Below are positions 54,048 to 62,995 of a DNA stretch of 64,000 nt, piece after piece; the stretch's first letter is position 1; every line of letters starts with the position of its first letter. Made by a program: the position numbers and the translations under genes. The DNA is taken from assembly GCA_017744935.1 (NCBI GenBank), contig JAGIAI010000009.1, positions 1 through 64,000 of the forward strand. Direction: 5' to 3'. The notes under the pieces were generated by a model that made no database searches, was not told the origin of the DNA, and was given only the letters and a program-made list of their open reading frames with translations. This DNA is from Variovorax sp. (GTDB lineage: Bacteria; Pseudomonadota; Gammaproteobacteria; Burkholderiales; Burkholderiaceae_C).

Positions 54048-55193
54048 ATGGCCAACTTCCTCGACGAATCACAGCAGTTGTGGCTCGACACCGTCAACAA
54101 ATTCATGGACAACGAGGTCACCTGCGAATACATCCGCAAGTGCGACCAGAACCGCGACTATCCCTACGAAGCCTACGAAAAGATCGCCCAGCAAGGCTGG
54201 CTCGGCCTGCTGTTCTCCGAAGAAGAAGGCGGCGTTGGGGGCAACATCTTCGATTACGTGCTGATGGCCGAAGGCCTGGGAAAGTACGGCTTCGACTTTG
54301 CCGCAGCCATCCTGGTACCCACCTTCACCGCGATGAACATCGCCAAGTACGGTTCGGCCAAGCAGAAGGACATGTACGTCAAGCCCTTCATCGACGGCAA
54401 GATCCGCTTCTCGGTGTCGATGACCGAGCCCGACGCGGGCTCGGACGTGTTCGCCACCAAGACTCACGCCAAGAAGAACGAGAACGGCGACTGGGTCGTC
54501 AATGGCGCGAAGATGTTCTGCTCGGGCGCGCAGGCCGACAACACCGTCATCGCCATGCTGGTGCGCACCGACATGAACAACAAGCATGGCGGCCTGAGCA
54601 TGCTGCTCATCCCGAACAAGACCCCTGGCATGGTCATCAACAAGCTGCCCACCCTGTCGCGTCATGCGACCGGTACGACCGAAATCTTCCTGGACAACGT
54701 GGTGGTTCCCGGTGATGCGATCCTGGGTGTGGAAGGCCAGGGGCACGAGATCATCCTCAACCACCTCGAGCTGGAGCGCTGCGCCGTCGCTGCCGCCTAC
54801 ACCGGCAACGCGCAGGAGGCCGTGAACAACGCCAACCGCTATGCGCACCAGCGCACGCAGTTCGGCCAGCCGATCTTCAACTTCCAGGTGCTTAAGCACA
54901 TGCTGGCGGAAGACCAGACCCGCGTCGATGCGGCCCGCCTGCTGACCTATCGCGCCGGCGTCATGAAGGCCGAGGGCAAGCCCGCGCCGACCGAGACCTC
55001 CATGGCCAAGCTGTTCGCGTCCGAAACCCTCAAGCAGTGCGCGCTCGACGGCATGCAGATTCTGGGCGGCTTTGCCAACCTGCCCGAGGCGGATATGGAG
55101 CGCTACCTGCGTGAATCCATCCAATGCACCATCGGTGGCGGCACCTCGCAGATCCAGCGGACCATCATCGCCAAGTCGCTGCGCCTGAACTGA
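54048..55193 (+). CDS. Acyl-CoA dehydrogenase (isovaleryl-CoA dehydrogenase-type base)
   Basis: The 381-residue enzyme starts 11 bases after AAGGAG. It has SMTEPDAGSDVFATKTHAKK (within 124-143), GAKMFCSGAQADN, and QILGGFANLPEADMERYLRE. Near the end CTIGGGTSQIQ has Gly instead of the usual YEGT Glu. A Glu in HLELERCAVAAA (about 241-243) sits where isovaleryl-CoA dehydrogenase keeps its catalytic base, so the enzyme is probably active. It is the first gene of the putative LysR-controlled operon and would make the enoyl-CoA for the MaoC-like and aldolase-like proteins. Confidence 0.87.
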   Translation: MANFLDESQQLWLDTVNKFMDNEVTCEYIRKCDQNRDYPYEAYEKIAQQGWLGLLFSEEEGGVGGNIFDYVLMAEGLGKYGFDFAAAILVPTFTAMNIAKYGSAKQKDMYVKPFIDGKIRFSVSMTEPDAGSDVFATKTHAKKNENGDWVVNGAKMFCSGAQADNTVIAMLVRTDMNNKHGGLSMLLIPNKTPGMVINKLPTLSRHATGTTEIFLDNVVVPGDAILGVEGQGHEIILNHLELERCAVAAAYTGNAQEAVNNANRYAHQRTQFGQPIFNFQVLKHMLAEDQTRVDAARLLTYRAGVMKAEGKPAPTETSMAKLFASETLKQCALDGMQILGGFANLPEADMERYLRESIQCTIGGGTSQIQRTIIAKSLRLN

Positions 55194-55211
55194 ACGAAAC
55201 CGGAGACAACC

Positions 55212-55724
55212 ATGAGCCTCATCAACAACCAGATCAACCAGACCTTCGACGAGTTGGAAGACGGACAGGTCTTCAACTCGGGCGGCCGCACCATCACCGA
55301 AACCGACGTGGTGAACTACTGCGCGCTGACCGGCAACTGGATCGCCATCCATTCGAACACCCTCTACGCGTCCAAGACCCGCTTCGGCAAGCGCCTAGTG
55401 CAGGGCGCGCTGACCTACTCGATCGCCACCGGCCTGATCCAGTTCGGGCTGGGCATCCAAGCCAACTACGGCATCGACAACATGCGCTTCCTCAAGCCCG
55501 TGCTGATCGACGACACGGTTTTCGCCCGCGCCACCGTGATCGGCAAGAAGGTCAAGGACGACAAGTACGGCGTCATCCAGTTCCTGATGCAGGTGCTCAA
55601 CCAGGATGGCGACGTGGTGCAGCAGGGCGAATGGAGCCTCTTGATGCTGCGCCGGCGTGAGGACCTGGATGCGCTGGTCGCCTCGACGCTGCCGGCGCCC
55701 AAGTCGACCCCGCAGGCGGCCTGA
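55212..55724 (+). CDS. MaoC-like hydratase with altered active site
   Basis: The 170-residue hotdog-fold protein has the MaoC layout: ITETDVVNYCALTGNWIAIHS, then TRFGKRLVQGALTYSIATGL. In active (R)-hydratases the first segment carries an Asp and His five residues apart; here Asn42 replaces the Asp while His47 remains. It may need a partner subunit, have altered chemistry, or bind ligand only. It lies 18 bases after the dehydrogenase gene and one base before the thiolase-like gene. Confidence 0.8.
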   Translation: MSLINNQINQTFDELEDGQVFNSGGRTITETDVVNYCALTGNWIAIHSNTLYASKTRFGKRLVQGALTYSIATGLIQFGLGIQANYGIDNMRFLKPVLIDDTVFARATVIGKKVKDDKYGVIQFLMQVLNQDGDVVQQGEWSLLMLRRREDLDALVASTLPAPKSTPQAA

Positions 55725-55725
55725 T

Positions 55726-56937
55726 ATGCCCGGCCAGCCGATCGCGGCCATCGTGGGCATGGGTGACGCCTATGCCTCGCGCGCCGACCGCAAGGACCCG
55801 ATGCAGTTGGCCGTGGAGGCCACCCACAAGGCATTCGCCGACGCCGGCATCCGCAAGGACCAGATCGACGCCGTGTTCACCGGCCGCTCGCCCTGGGCCG
55901 ACAAGCGCTCGCAGTGGAGCAACATCTTCATTTCGCACATGCACATGCCGGTGACGCTCGACACCGAGCTGACCATGCATGGTTCGGGCCTGACGGCGTC
56001 GGTCGCCATGGCCGCGCAGATGATCGCCGCCGGCCGCGCCGACTACGTGCTGTGCCTGCAGAGCGACGCCACGGAACTGTTCGTCGACGCCGTGGCCATG
56101 GGGGCCGAGGCCGACGCCGACCCGCAGTTCGAGATTCCCTACGGCCCCATCATTCCCGCGTTGTACGGGCAGGCGGCGCAACGCTACTTCCATGAGTTCC
56201 GCATCACCGAGGCCGACCTGGCGGACGTCGCCATCGCCAACCAGCGCTGGGGCGTGCACCACCCGCACGCGGCGAAGGCGCGCTTCGGCGAAATCGACCG
56301 CGAGAAGGTGCTGGCCAGCCCTTACGTCAGCACGCCACTGCGGCGTTGGATGTGCTCCACCTGGGGCGGCGGCACGGGCGGGGCGCTGGTCGTCACGTCG
56401 GTGGAGAAAGCGCGCGGCGTGCCGGGCGCCATCCAGGTGCTAGGCTGCGGCTCGGCCTCCACGCACGAGTACCTCACCGACCGCATGAACATGCGTCGCT
56501 GCCGCTACCCCAGCCTCGGTGACTTCCCGAACCTCACCACCACCGCCACCGCCGAGGCGGCGCGCCAGGCCTACGCGGCCAGTGGCCTCACGCCGGCCGA
56601 CATCGACATGGCGCAGATCTCGGTGAATTTCGCGCACATGGGGCCGATGGTGATGGAAGACCTGGGCTTCGCGCCCAAGGGCCGGGGCATCGATCTGTAC
56701 CGCGAAGGCCGCACCGGGCTCGACGGCGATCTACCCACTGACACCAACGGCGGCTGGCTGTCCTTCGGTCAGCCGGGCATCTCCTGCAACATGGACAGCT
56801 ACGTGGAGGCCATCCGTCAGCTGCGCGGCCAAGCCTTGGGACGCACGCCGGCCAAGAGGCCCAGGACCGTGCTGGTCCAGGGTGCGGGCGGCATGCTGGC
56901 CGCCGGCGCCGTGACGATCCTGGCCAAACCCACCTGA
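55726..56937 (+). CDS. Thiolase-like protein lacking the nucleophile; Ltp-type aldolase candidate
   Basis: The 403-residue thiolase-fold protein lacks the usual active-site Cys: the region reads LTMHGSGLTASVAMA (Ser-Gly at about 87-88). GHPIGATG is replaced by SFGQPGISC, and the end lacks the CxGG motif. Loss of these residues plus an adjacent DUF35 gene is the hallmark of the Ltp2-type retro-aldolases of steroid side-chain degradation, which cleave a beta-hydroxyacyl-CoA without a thiolase step. It is separated by one base from the MaoC-like gene and 11 bases from the DUF35 gene. Confidence 0.8.
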   Translation: MPGQPIAAIVGMGDAYASRADRKDPMQLAVEATHKAFADAGIRKDQIDAVFTGRSPWADKRSQWSNIFISHMHMPVTLDTELTMHGSGLTASVAMAAQMIAAGRADYVLCLQSDATELFVDAVAMGAEADADPQFEIPYGPIIPALYGQAAQRYFHEFRITEADLADVAIANQRWGVHHPHAAKARFGEIDREKVLASPYVSTPLRRWMCSTWGGGTGGALVVTSVEKARGVPGAIQVLGCGSASTHEYLTDRMNMRRCRYPSLGDFPNLTTTATAEAARQAYAASGLTPADIDMAQISVNFAHMGPMVMEDLGFAPKGRGIDLYREGRTGLDGDLPTDTNGGWLSFGQPGISCNMDSYVEAIRQLRGQALGRTPAKRPRTVLVQGAGGMLAAGAVTILAKPT

Positions 56938-56948
56938 AGGAACCCGCC

Positions 56949-57371
56949 ATGAGCGAAATTCACTATGTCGACGGGTGGCCGCAGCCTTATGCGCAGATGG
57001 ATGCGCAGCCCTACTGGGCAGCCTTGAAAGAGGAGCGCCTGACCTACCAGCACTGCAACAGCTGCAACCAGGCAGTGTGGCCCGCGCATTCGTACTGCCC
57101 GCATTGCGGCGCGCAACCGCAGCAACTGGAATGGCGCGAGTCCGCCGGACGCGGGACGGTCTATTCGTTCAGCACGGTGATGCGCGGCCCGACGCCCGCA
57201 TGGGCGGCTATTGCGCCCTACACCGTGGGCTTCATCCAGATGGACGAGGGCTACTACCTGTTCAGCCAGATCAACGGCAAGCCCGAGGACATGCGAATCG
57301 GCAAACCGGTGAAAGTGCGTTTTCTGCAGCGCGGCGACCAGATATTGCCGGTGTTCGACATGGCCGGCTGA
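56949..57371 (+). CDS. DUF35 OB-fold/zinc-ribbon acyl-CoA-binding protein
   Basis: The 140-residue protein has a helical start, a rubredoxin-like zinc ribbon with Cys36, Cys39, Cys50 and Cys53 (CNSCNQAVWPAHSYCPHCG), and an OB-fold domain with RGTVYSFSTVMR. DUF35 proteins partner with thiolase-fold enzymes; in Ltp-type aldolases the DUF35 protein binds CoA and is required for activity. Adjacent position to the nucleophile-less thiolase supports the same role. Confidence 0.87.
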   Translation: MSEIHYVDGWPQPYAQMDAQPYWAALKEERLTYQHCNSCNQAVWPAHSYCPHCGAQPQQLEWRESAGRGTVYSFSTVMRGPTPAWAAIAPYTVGFIQMDEGYYLFSQINGKPEDMRIGKPVKVRFLQRGDQILPVFDMAG

Positions 57372-57406
57372 TCGCCGCGCGTACTTACCAAAATCGAGAG
57401 ACAAAC

Positions 57407-58417
57407 ATGCAAGCAACTAGCCAGGGTCATTGGACCAGGCGGAGGGCAACGCTCGCCGCCGCAATGCTGGGACTGATGGGTATTGCAGGCCCGCACGTGG
57501 CCTTCGCGCAGGAATGGCCGACCAAGCCGGTGCGCATCGTGCTGGCGATCGGCGCCGGTTCATCGGGCGATACCCTGGCGCGCTTGATGGCGCCCAGGCT
57601 GGAAGCGATCTGGAAGCAGCCGGTCATCGTGGAGAACAAGCCCGGCGCGGGCGGCGTGGTGGGTACCGAGTACGTGGTGCGCGCGACCGACGGCCACACG
57701 CTGCTGCTGGGCACCCAGAGTTCCATCCTGCCCAAGTACACCCAGAAGGGCCTGCGCTTCGACCCGCTGACGGACCTGGTGCCCGTGCGCAAGGTGCTGA
57801 ACTACCAGTTGGTCATCGCCGTCAACGGCGAGACGGCAAGGCAGGCAGGGACGCTCAAGGACATGATCGAGCTCAGCAAGAAGGACGGCCGGGGCCTGTT
57901 CTTGGCCGGCCTGGGCCCCACCTCGGTGTTCAACCTGTCCTACGCCATCCTGAACCAGCAACTGGGCGTGCGCTACACCGCGGTCAACTTCAACAACGTG
58001 AACGATGCCAACCTGGCGCTGATTCGCAACGATGCGCAGTTCATCGTCAACAACCCGGCCTCCATCCGACCCTACTTCGAGGCCAAGGGCGTGCTGCCGC
58101 TTGCTGCCATCAGCGCCCAGCGTTACGCCGACCTGCCCAACGTGCCGACCCTGAAGGAGGCCGCGGGCTACACCGGCTACCTGCCGCAGTTATGGACGGG
58201 TTTCTTTGTGCCGAAGGGCACTTCCCCCGCCATCGTCAACCGCATCAGCAGTGACGTGGTCACCATCTTCAGTGACCCCGAATTCCGCAAACAGGTGGAG
58301 GACAAGCTCACCGCCTCGGTGGTGGATTCATCGCCCGGCGCGTTCGCCAAGGACATCCGCGAGGAAACGAGCGTCTGGCAGGACCTGTTCAAGACCCTGA
58401 ACATCAGGCCGGAGTAG
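57407..58417 (+). CDS. Bug-family substrate-binding protein (tripartite tricarboxylate transporter receptor)
   Basis: The 336-residue protein has a twin-Arg-like basic start (TRRRATLAAAMLGLMGI) and a signal peptide ending near AFAQEWP. The Bug-family body has WPTKPVRIVLAIGAGSSGDTLAR, VENKPGAGGVVGTEYV, and LPNVPTLKEAAGYTGY. Such periplasmic receptors bind a carboxylate and deliver it to a TctAB permease, which is not encoded in the window. These receptors are very numerous in Burkholderiales, supporting the taxonomic guess. Confidence 0.9.
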   Translation: MQATSQGHWTRRRATLAAAMLGLMGIAGPHVAFAQEWPTKPVRIVLAIGAGSSGDTLARLMAPRLEAIWKQPVIVENKPGAGGVVGTEYVVRATDGHTLLLGTQSSILPKYTQKGLRFDPLTDLVPVRKVLNYQLVIAVNGETARQAGTLKDMIELSKKDGRGLFLAGLGPTSVFNLSYAILNQQLGVRYTAVNFNNVNDANLALIRNDAQFIVNNPASIRPYFEAKGVLPLAAISAQRYADLPNVPTLKEAAGYTGYLPQLWTGFFVPKGTSPAIVNRISSDVVTIFSDPEFRKQVEDKLTASVVDSSPGAFAKDIREETSVWQDLFKTLNIRPE

Positions 58418-58422
58418 GGGCC

Positions 58423-59631
58423 ATGGCTGGACCTCTCAGCGGGGTGCGGGTCCTGGACCTGAGCTCCAACTTCATGGGCCCGTATGCCTCGCTGCTGCTG
58501 GCGGACATGGGCGCCGACGTCTGCAAGATCGAAGCCCCGGCGGGCGACCCGACGCGCGGCGTCGGCCCCTGCCGCAACAAGGGCATGAGTGCCATCTTCC
58601 TGCACCTGAACCGCAACAAGCGCAGCGCGATGCTCGACCTCAAGCACCCCGAAGCCGCGCGGGCGCTGCAGCGCATGATCGAGTCTGCCGATGTGGTGCT
58701 ACACAGCCTGCGCCCCAAGGCCATGGCCAAGCTCGGGCTGGCCTACGAAGACGTGAGGAAGATAAACGCGCGCATCATCTACTGCGGCGCCTTCGGCTTC
58801 GGCCAGAACGGGCCCTATGCCGACCGACCGGCCTACGACGACCTGATCCAGGCCGCGGTGGGCATGCCGGTGCTGCAGGCCCGCAAGGCAGGCCCACCGG
58901 ACTACGTGGCCACGGCCATCGCCGACCGCGTGGTTGGCATGGCGACCTGCAACGCCGTGGCCATGGCGCTGTACTACCGCGAAAAGACCGGCCACGGTCA
59001 GTCCGTGGCCGTGCCCATGTTCGAGACCTTCGCGCACTTCGTGCTGGGCGACCACCTGTACGGCCATACGTTCGAGCCGCCGATCGGCGACTGGGGCTAC
59101 GCCCGCATGATGAGCGCCGAGCGCCGTCCCTATCGCACGCAGGACGGCTACGTGGGCGTCAACATCTACACCGACCGTCACTGGCAGCGCTTCTTCCTGG
59201 CCGTGGGGCGCGCCGACATGGCCGAGGACCCGCGCTACGGCACCATCTTCGGCCGCACCGAGAACATTGCCTACCTGTACGAGTTCCTGGCCAGAACCTT
59301 CGAGACCCGAACCACGGCCGAGTGGCTGCGCATCCTGACCGAGGCCGACATCCCGATCATCGAGATGAATACGCCGGGCACGTTGCTGCAGGACCCACAC
59401 ATGCAGGCGGTGGACTTCTTCCAGATGCAGCAGCACCCCAGCGAAGGGCTGTTGCGCATGCTGGGCATCCCGCAGCAGTGGAGCGAAAGCGCGCCCGAGC
59501 AGCGCTACCCCGCTCCGCGCCTGGGCGAGCACACGCGCGAGCTGCTGGCAGAGTACGGGCTCGACAGTGCGCAGATCCAGCGGATGGTCGACGCCGGAGG
59601 CGCGTTCCAGGCGCCGGCGCTGGACCCTTGA
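58423..59631 (+). CDS. Family III (CaiB/BaiF) CoA-transferase
   Basis: The 402-residue protein has the CaiB/BaiF pattern: GVRVLDLSSNFMGPYASLLLADMGADVCKIE, GPCRNKG, and the Asp in TAIADRVVGMATCNAVA, which would form the aspartyl-CoA intermediate. YYREKTGHGQSVAVPMFET follows. The racemase His/Asp/Glu set of the 8669-9784 protein is not seen, so CoA transfer is likely. It may activate the carboxylate delivered by the Bug receptor or made by the GMC and aldehyde dehydrogenases encoded next. Confidence 0.86.
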   Translation: MAGPLSGVRVLDLSSNFMGPYASLLLADMGADVCKIEAPAGDPTRGVGPCRNKGMSAIFLHLNRNKRSAMLDLKHPEAARALQRMIESADVVLHSLRPKAMAKLGLAYEDVRKINARIIYCGAFGFGQNGPYADRPAYDDLIQAAVGMPVLQARKAGPPDYVATAIADRVVGMATCNAVAMALYYREKTGHGQSVAVPMFETFAHFVLGDHLYGHTFEPPIGDWGYARMMSAERRPYRTQDGYVGVNIYTDRHWQRFFLAVGRADMAEDPRYGTIFGRTENIAYLYEFLARTFETRTTAEWLRILTEADIPIIEMNTPGTLLQDPHMQAVDFFQMQQHPSEGLLRMLGIPQQWSESAPEQRYPAPRLGEHTRELLAEYGLDSAQIQRMVDAGGAFQAPALDP

Positions 59632-59653
59632 GCGGCGCACGGAACGGTCACGG

Positions 59654-61291
59654 ATGGAGATTTACGACTACATCGTGGTGGGGGCCGGATCGGCGGGCTG
59701 CGCGATTGCCAGCCGCCTGTCGGAGAACCCCTCGCTGAGCGTGCTGCTGATCGAAGCTGGCCCCCGTACGGACAACTTCTGGGTGCGCACGCCTGCGGGC
59801 ATGGGCATGTTGTTCATGAACCGGCGCTACAACTGGGCCTACAGCACCCAGCCTGTGCCGACACTGGGAGGGCGCAGCGTGTACTGGCCCCGCGGGAAGG
59901 GGCTGGGCGGCAGCAGCGCCATCAACGGCATGATCTACATGCGCGGCCAGGCCCATGACTATGACAGGTGGGCGCAGCTGGGCAATCCGGGGTGGGGCTG
60001 GCGCGACGTGCTGCCGTACTTCATCCGCTCGGAGACGAACGCGCGCGGGGCGAGTGAATTCCGTGGTGGCAATGGCCCGCTGTGCGTGAGCGATCCGGCT
60101 GAACTGCATCCCACGGTGCGTGATTTCGTGGAGGCGGCCAGGAACAGCGGAATTCCCAGGTCCGAGGACTTGAATGCACCGCCGCATCCCAGCGTCGGCT
60201 TTCGGCAGTACACCATCAAGCGGGGACGCCGGCATACCGCCTACGACGCCTTCATCGCGCCTGTGCGCCACCGGCGCAACCTGAGCGTCTTGACCGATAC
60301 GCAGGTCCTGCGCGTGCTGCTGTCCTCGGGCGCTGCCACCGGCGTCGAGGTGCTGCAAGGCGGGCAACGACGCCGGATCGCGGCGGCCAGGGAAGTCGTC
60401 CTTTCCGGCGGCGCCTTGGCGTCGCCCCAACTGCTGATGCTGTCGGGCATTGGCGAGCCGGCCAGGCTGCACCGCCACGGCATCGCCACGCAGCTGGAAC
60501 TGCCCGGCGTGGGATGCAATCTGCAGGACCACTGGTACGCCTCCTTTGCATGGCGCTCGACGCCGCAGAGTTCCGTCAACCACCGCCTGCGCGGCGTGCG
60601 CAAGTACCTGGAGGGCGCGCGCTACCTGATGACACGTGGCGGCTACCTCGCCATGGGGGCCGCCCCCGTGATCGCCTACGTGTGCAGCGAGGAACAGCGC
60701 CAGCATGCGGACGTGCAGCTGTCCTTCAGTCCGTTGACGTTTGCGTTCTCGCCGTCCGGCGAGCCCCTGCCGGACAAGTTTGCCGCGGTCGCGGGTTCGA
60801 TGGTGATGCTGACGCCGGAATCGCGCGGCCACATGGATCTGTCGTCGGCTGACCCGCTGCAGGCGCCGGCCTTCCATCCCAACTACCTGAGCCATCCCGA
60901 CGACATCCGGCGCTCTATCACGGGCATGCGCCACTTGCGCCGGATCGCGCAGACGAGGCCGCTGGCGTCTCGTCTGCTCGAGGAAATCAAACCGGGCCCG
61001 GCGGGCACCAGCGATGAGCAATTGCTCGACTACCTGAAAAGCGCGGGCGGCACCGCATTCCACCCCGTGGGCACTTGCAAGATGGGCAATGACCCCATGG
61101 CGGTGGTGGATGCGCGGCTGCGCGTGCGCGGCATCCATCGGCTGCGGGTGATGGATGCCTCGATCATGCCCACCATCGTGACGGGAAACACGCACGCCCC
61201 ATGCGTGATGATCGGCGAGAGAGGCGCGGACATGATCCGCGAAGACGCCGTCCCGCCGCGTGTCTTGTCAGCTTCACAGGAGTTCAAATGA
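59654..61291 (+). CDS. GMC-family FAD-dependent alcohol dehydrogenase
   Basis: The 545-residue flavoprotein starts at ATG 59654. It has the FAD site YIVVGAGSAGCAIASRL (within 6-22), GKGLGGSSAINGMIYMRG (GMC signature 1), GALASPQLLMLSGIG (signature 2), and the catalytic His region FHPVGTCKMG with GNTHAPCVMIGERGA at the end. It resembles choline- and AlkJ-type alcohol dehydrogenases that feed electrons to the respiratory chain. It probably oxidises a primary alcohol to an aldehyde for the following dehydrogenase, whose start overlaps its stop. Confidence 0.9.
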   Translation: MEIYDYIVVGAGSAGCAIASRLSENPSLSVLLIEAGPRTDNFWVRTPAGMGMLFMNRRYNWAYSTQPVPTLGGRSVYWPRGKGLGGSSAINGMIYMRGQAHDYDRWAQLGNPGWGWRDVLPYFIRSETNARGASEFRGGNGPLCVSDPAELHPTVRDFVEAARNSGIPRSEDLNAPPHPSVGFRQYTIKRGRRHTAYDAFIAPVRHRRNLSVLTDTQVLRVLLSSGAATGVEVLQGGQRRRIAAAREVVLSGGALASPQLLMLSGIGEPARLHRHGIATQLELPGVGCNLQDHWYASFAWRSTPQSSVNHRLRGVRKYLEGARYLMTRGGYLAMGAAPVIAYVCSEEQRQHADVQLSFSPLTFAFSPSGEPLPDKFAAVAGSMVMLTPESRGHMDLSSADPLQAPAFHPNYLSHPDDIRRSITGMRHLRRIAQTRPLASRLLEEIKPGPAGTSDEQLLDYLKSAGGTAFHPVGTCKMGNDPMAVVDARLRVRGIHRLRVMDASIMPTIVTGNTHAPCVMIGERGADMIREDAVPPRVLSASQEFK

Positions 61292-62766
61292 CCCACGCAG
61301 AACATTCATTCACGCTCCCGCACACCGACCGTTTGTACATAGGTGGTCAATGGACGGTGCCGGCCACATCCGAAACCTTCGAGGTGCTCGACTGCAGTAC
61401 CGAGGAAGTTGCCGCGCGTGTTGCCAAGGCCGGCGAATCCGATGCGGCCTTGGCGGCGCGGGCGGCGCGAGAGGCCTTCGACCATGGGCCGTGGCCCCGC
61501 ATGACGCCCGCCGAGCGCGGCGCATACCTGGAAAAGATGGCGCAGCGCTTCGAGGCACTGAACGATAGCTTCGCCGCGATCTGGACCACCGAGACCGGCA
61601 TCCTCTACAAGATCGCCAAGCCCCGGATCGGCTTGTTCCTGGCCGGCGCGTTTCGCCAGTACGCCGCCATGGCCGCGACCCATCCGTTCGTGACGCCGAC
61701 CCGCTCGGCCAGCGGCCACCAGGCGTACCGTGTGCAAGAGCCCGTGGGCGTGACGGTCGCCATCGTGCCGTGGAACGGCCCGGCGGCGTTGATGGCCTAC
61801 AAGGTGGCGCCCGCGCTACTGGCGGGTTGCACGGTGATCATCAAGTGCTCGCCCGAAGCGCCGCTCTCTGGCTATCTCTTTGCCCAGATCTGCGAGGAAG
61901 TCGGCTTGCCTCCCGGCGTGGTGAACATGCTGACGGCGGACCGGGACGTGTCTGAATCGCTCATCCGTAATCCGGGCGTCGACAAGATCACCTTCACCGG
62001 CTCCACGGCCGCCGGCCGGCGCATTGGCGCGGCTGCGGCGGAACGCGTGGCGCGCGTCACGCTGGAACTGGGAGGCAAGTCGCCCGCCGTGGTGCTGGAC
62101 GACTTCGATGTCGAGACAGCCGCGAAATCGCTGGGTGCGCCTTACTTCAGCTACATGTCGGGGCAGGTCTGCCACAGCATCACGCGCATCATCGTGCCGC
62201 GCGCCAAGCACGACGCGATGGTGGAGGCGCTGAGCGCAAGTGCACGCGGCATGGTGATCGGCAATCCCTTCGACGAGGCCAGCACCATGGGCCCGCTGGC
62301 GACGGCCCGGCAGCGCGAATCCGTCGAGCGCATGGTGGCGCAGGCCATGGCCGAGGGCGCGCAGTTGGCGGCCGGTGGCGGCAGGCCCAGGCACTTGGAC
62401 CGCGGCTTCTTCTTCGAGCCGACCGTATTCGGCAATGTGGACAACCGCTCCAGCCTCGGGCAGGAGGAAGTCTTCGGCCCGGTGCTGTCCGTCATCCCCG
62501 CAGACAGCGACCAGCATGCGATCGACATCGCCAACGACACCATTTTCGGACTGAATGCGGTGGTTTTCACCAACGATGCGGAGCGTGCCATGGCCGTGGC
62601 GCGCCAGCTGCGTGCGGGCTCGGTGGGGCACAACGGCTCGCGCACCGACTTCTCGATCGGCTTTGGTGGCTTCAAGCAGTCCGGCATTGGCCGCGAAGGC
62701 GGGGTGGGCGGGCTGGAGGCCTTCCTTGAATCCAAGACCGTCGTGTTGGACCAGGCCCTCGCTTGA
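61288..62766 (+). CDS. Aldehyde dehydrogenase
   Basis: The 492-residue protein starts at ATG 61288, overlapping the GMC stop by four bases after CAGGAG. It has VAIVPWNGPAAL, FTGSTAAGRRIG, the general base Glu in LELGGKSP, the nucleophile Cys in MSGQVCHSITRI, and EVFGPVLSV. All catalytic residues are present. It would oxidise an aldehyde to its acid with NAD(P), taking the product of the GMC enzyme; the acid could then be activated by the neighbouring CoA-transferases. Confidence 0.92.
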   Translation: MTHAEHSFTLPHTDRLYIGGQWTVPATSETFEVLDCSTEEVAARVAKAGESDAALAARAAREAFDHGPWPRMTPAERGAYLEKMAQRFEALNDSFAAIWTTETGILYKIAKPRIGLFLAGAFRQYAAMAATHPFVTPTRSASGHQAYRVQEPVGVTVAIVPWNGPAALMAYKVAPALLAGCTVIIKCSPEAPLSGYLFAQICEEVGLPPGVVNMLTADRDVSESLIRNPGVDKITFTGSTAAGRRIGAAAAERVARVTLELGGKSPAVVLDDFDVETAAKSLGAPYFSYMSGQVCHSITRIIVPRAKHDAMVEALSASARGMVIGNPFDEASTMGPLATARQRESVERMVAQAMAEGAQLAAGGGRPRHLDRGFFFEPTVFGNVDNRSSLGQEEVFGPVLSVIPADSDQHAIDIANDTIFGLNAVVFTNDAERAMAVARQLRAGSVGHNGSRTDFSIGFGGFKQSGIGREGGVGGLEAFLESKTVVLDQALA

Positions 62767-62995
62767 TCAAGAAGATGAGGGCGCGTTCGCGCTCGATCTT
62801 GCAATCTGTGCGGCCTCGGGATTGCAGGATTAATCCGCTTCGAGAGCGTCGAACCGAAGCCTCGTCAATCTTCAGTTGATCGGAGTCGTCTTGGGGACCA
62901 CAGTCCTTCGAAGCTTCCGAATCAATCTGGAGCTACTGACGCAACTGCATCAGAAAGCGGATGCAGAAGATCCAAGGAAAGAAGGAGATAGCGGC

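Noticed and set aside
62767..62995. A small gene or RNA between the aldehyde dehydrogenase and the last CaiB gene
   Set aside because: No convincing frame or stable structure was seen; the gap probably carries the promoter of the CaiB gene, with a good ribosome binding site at its end.
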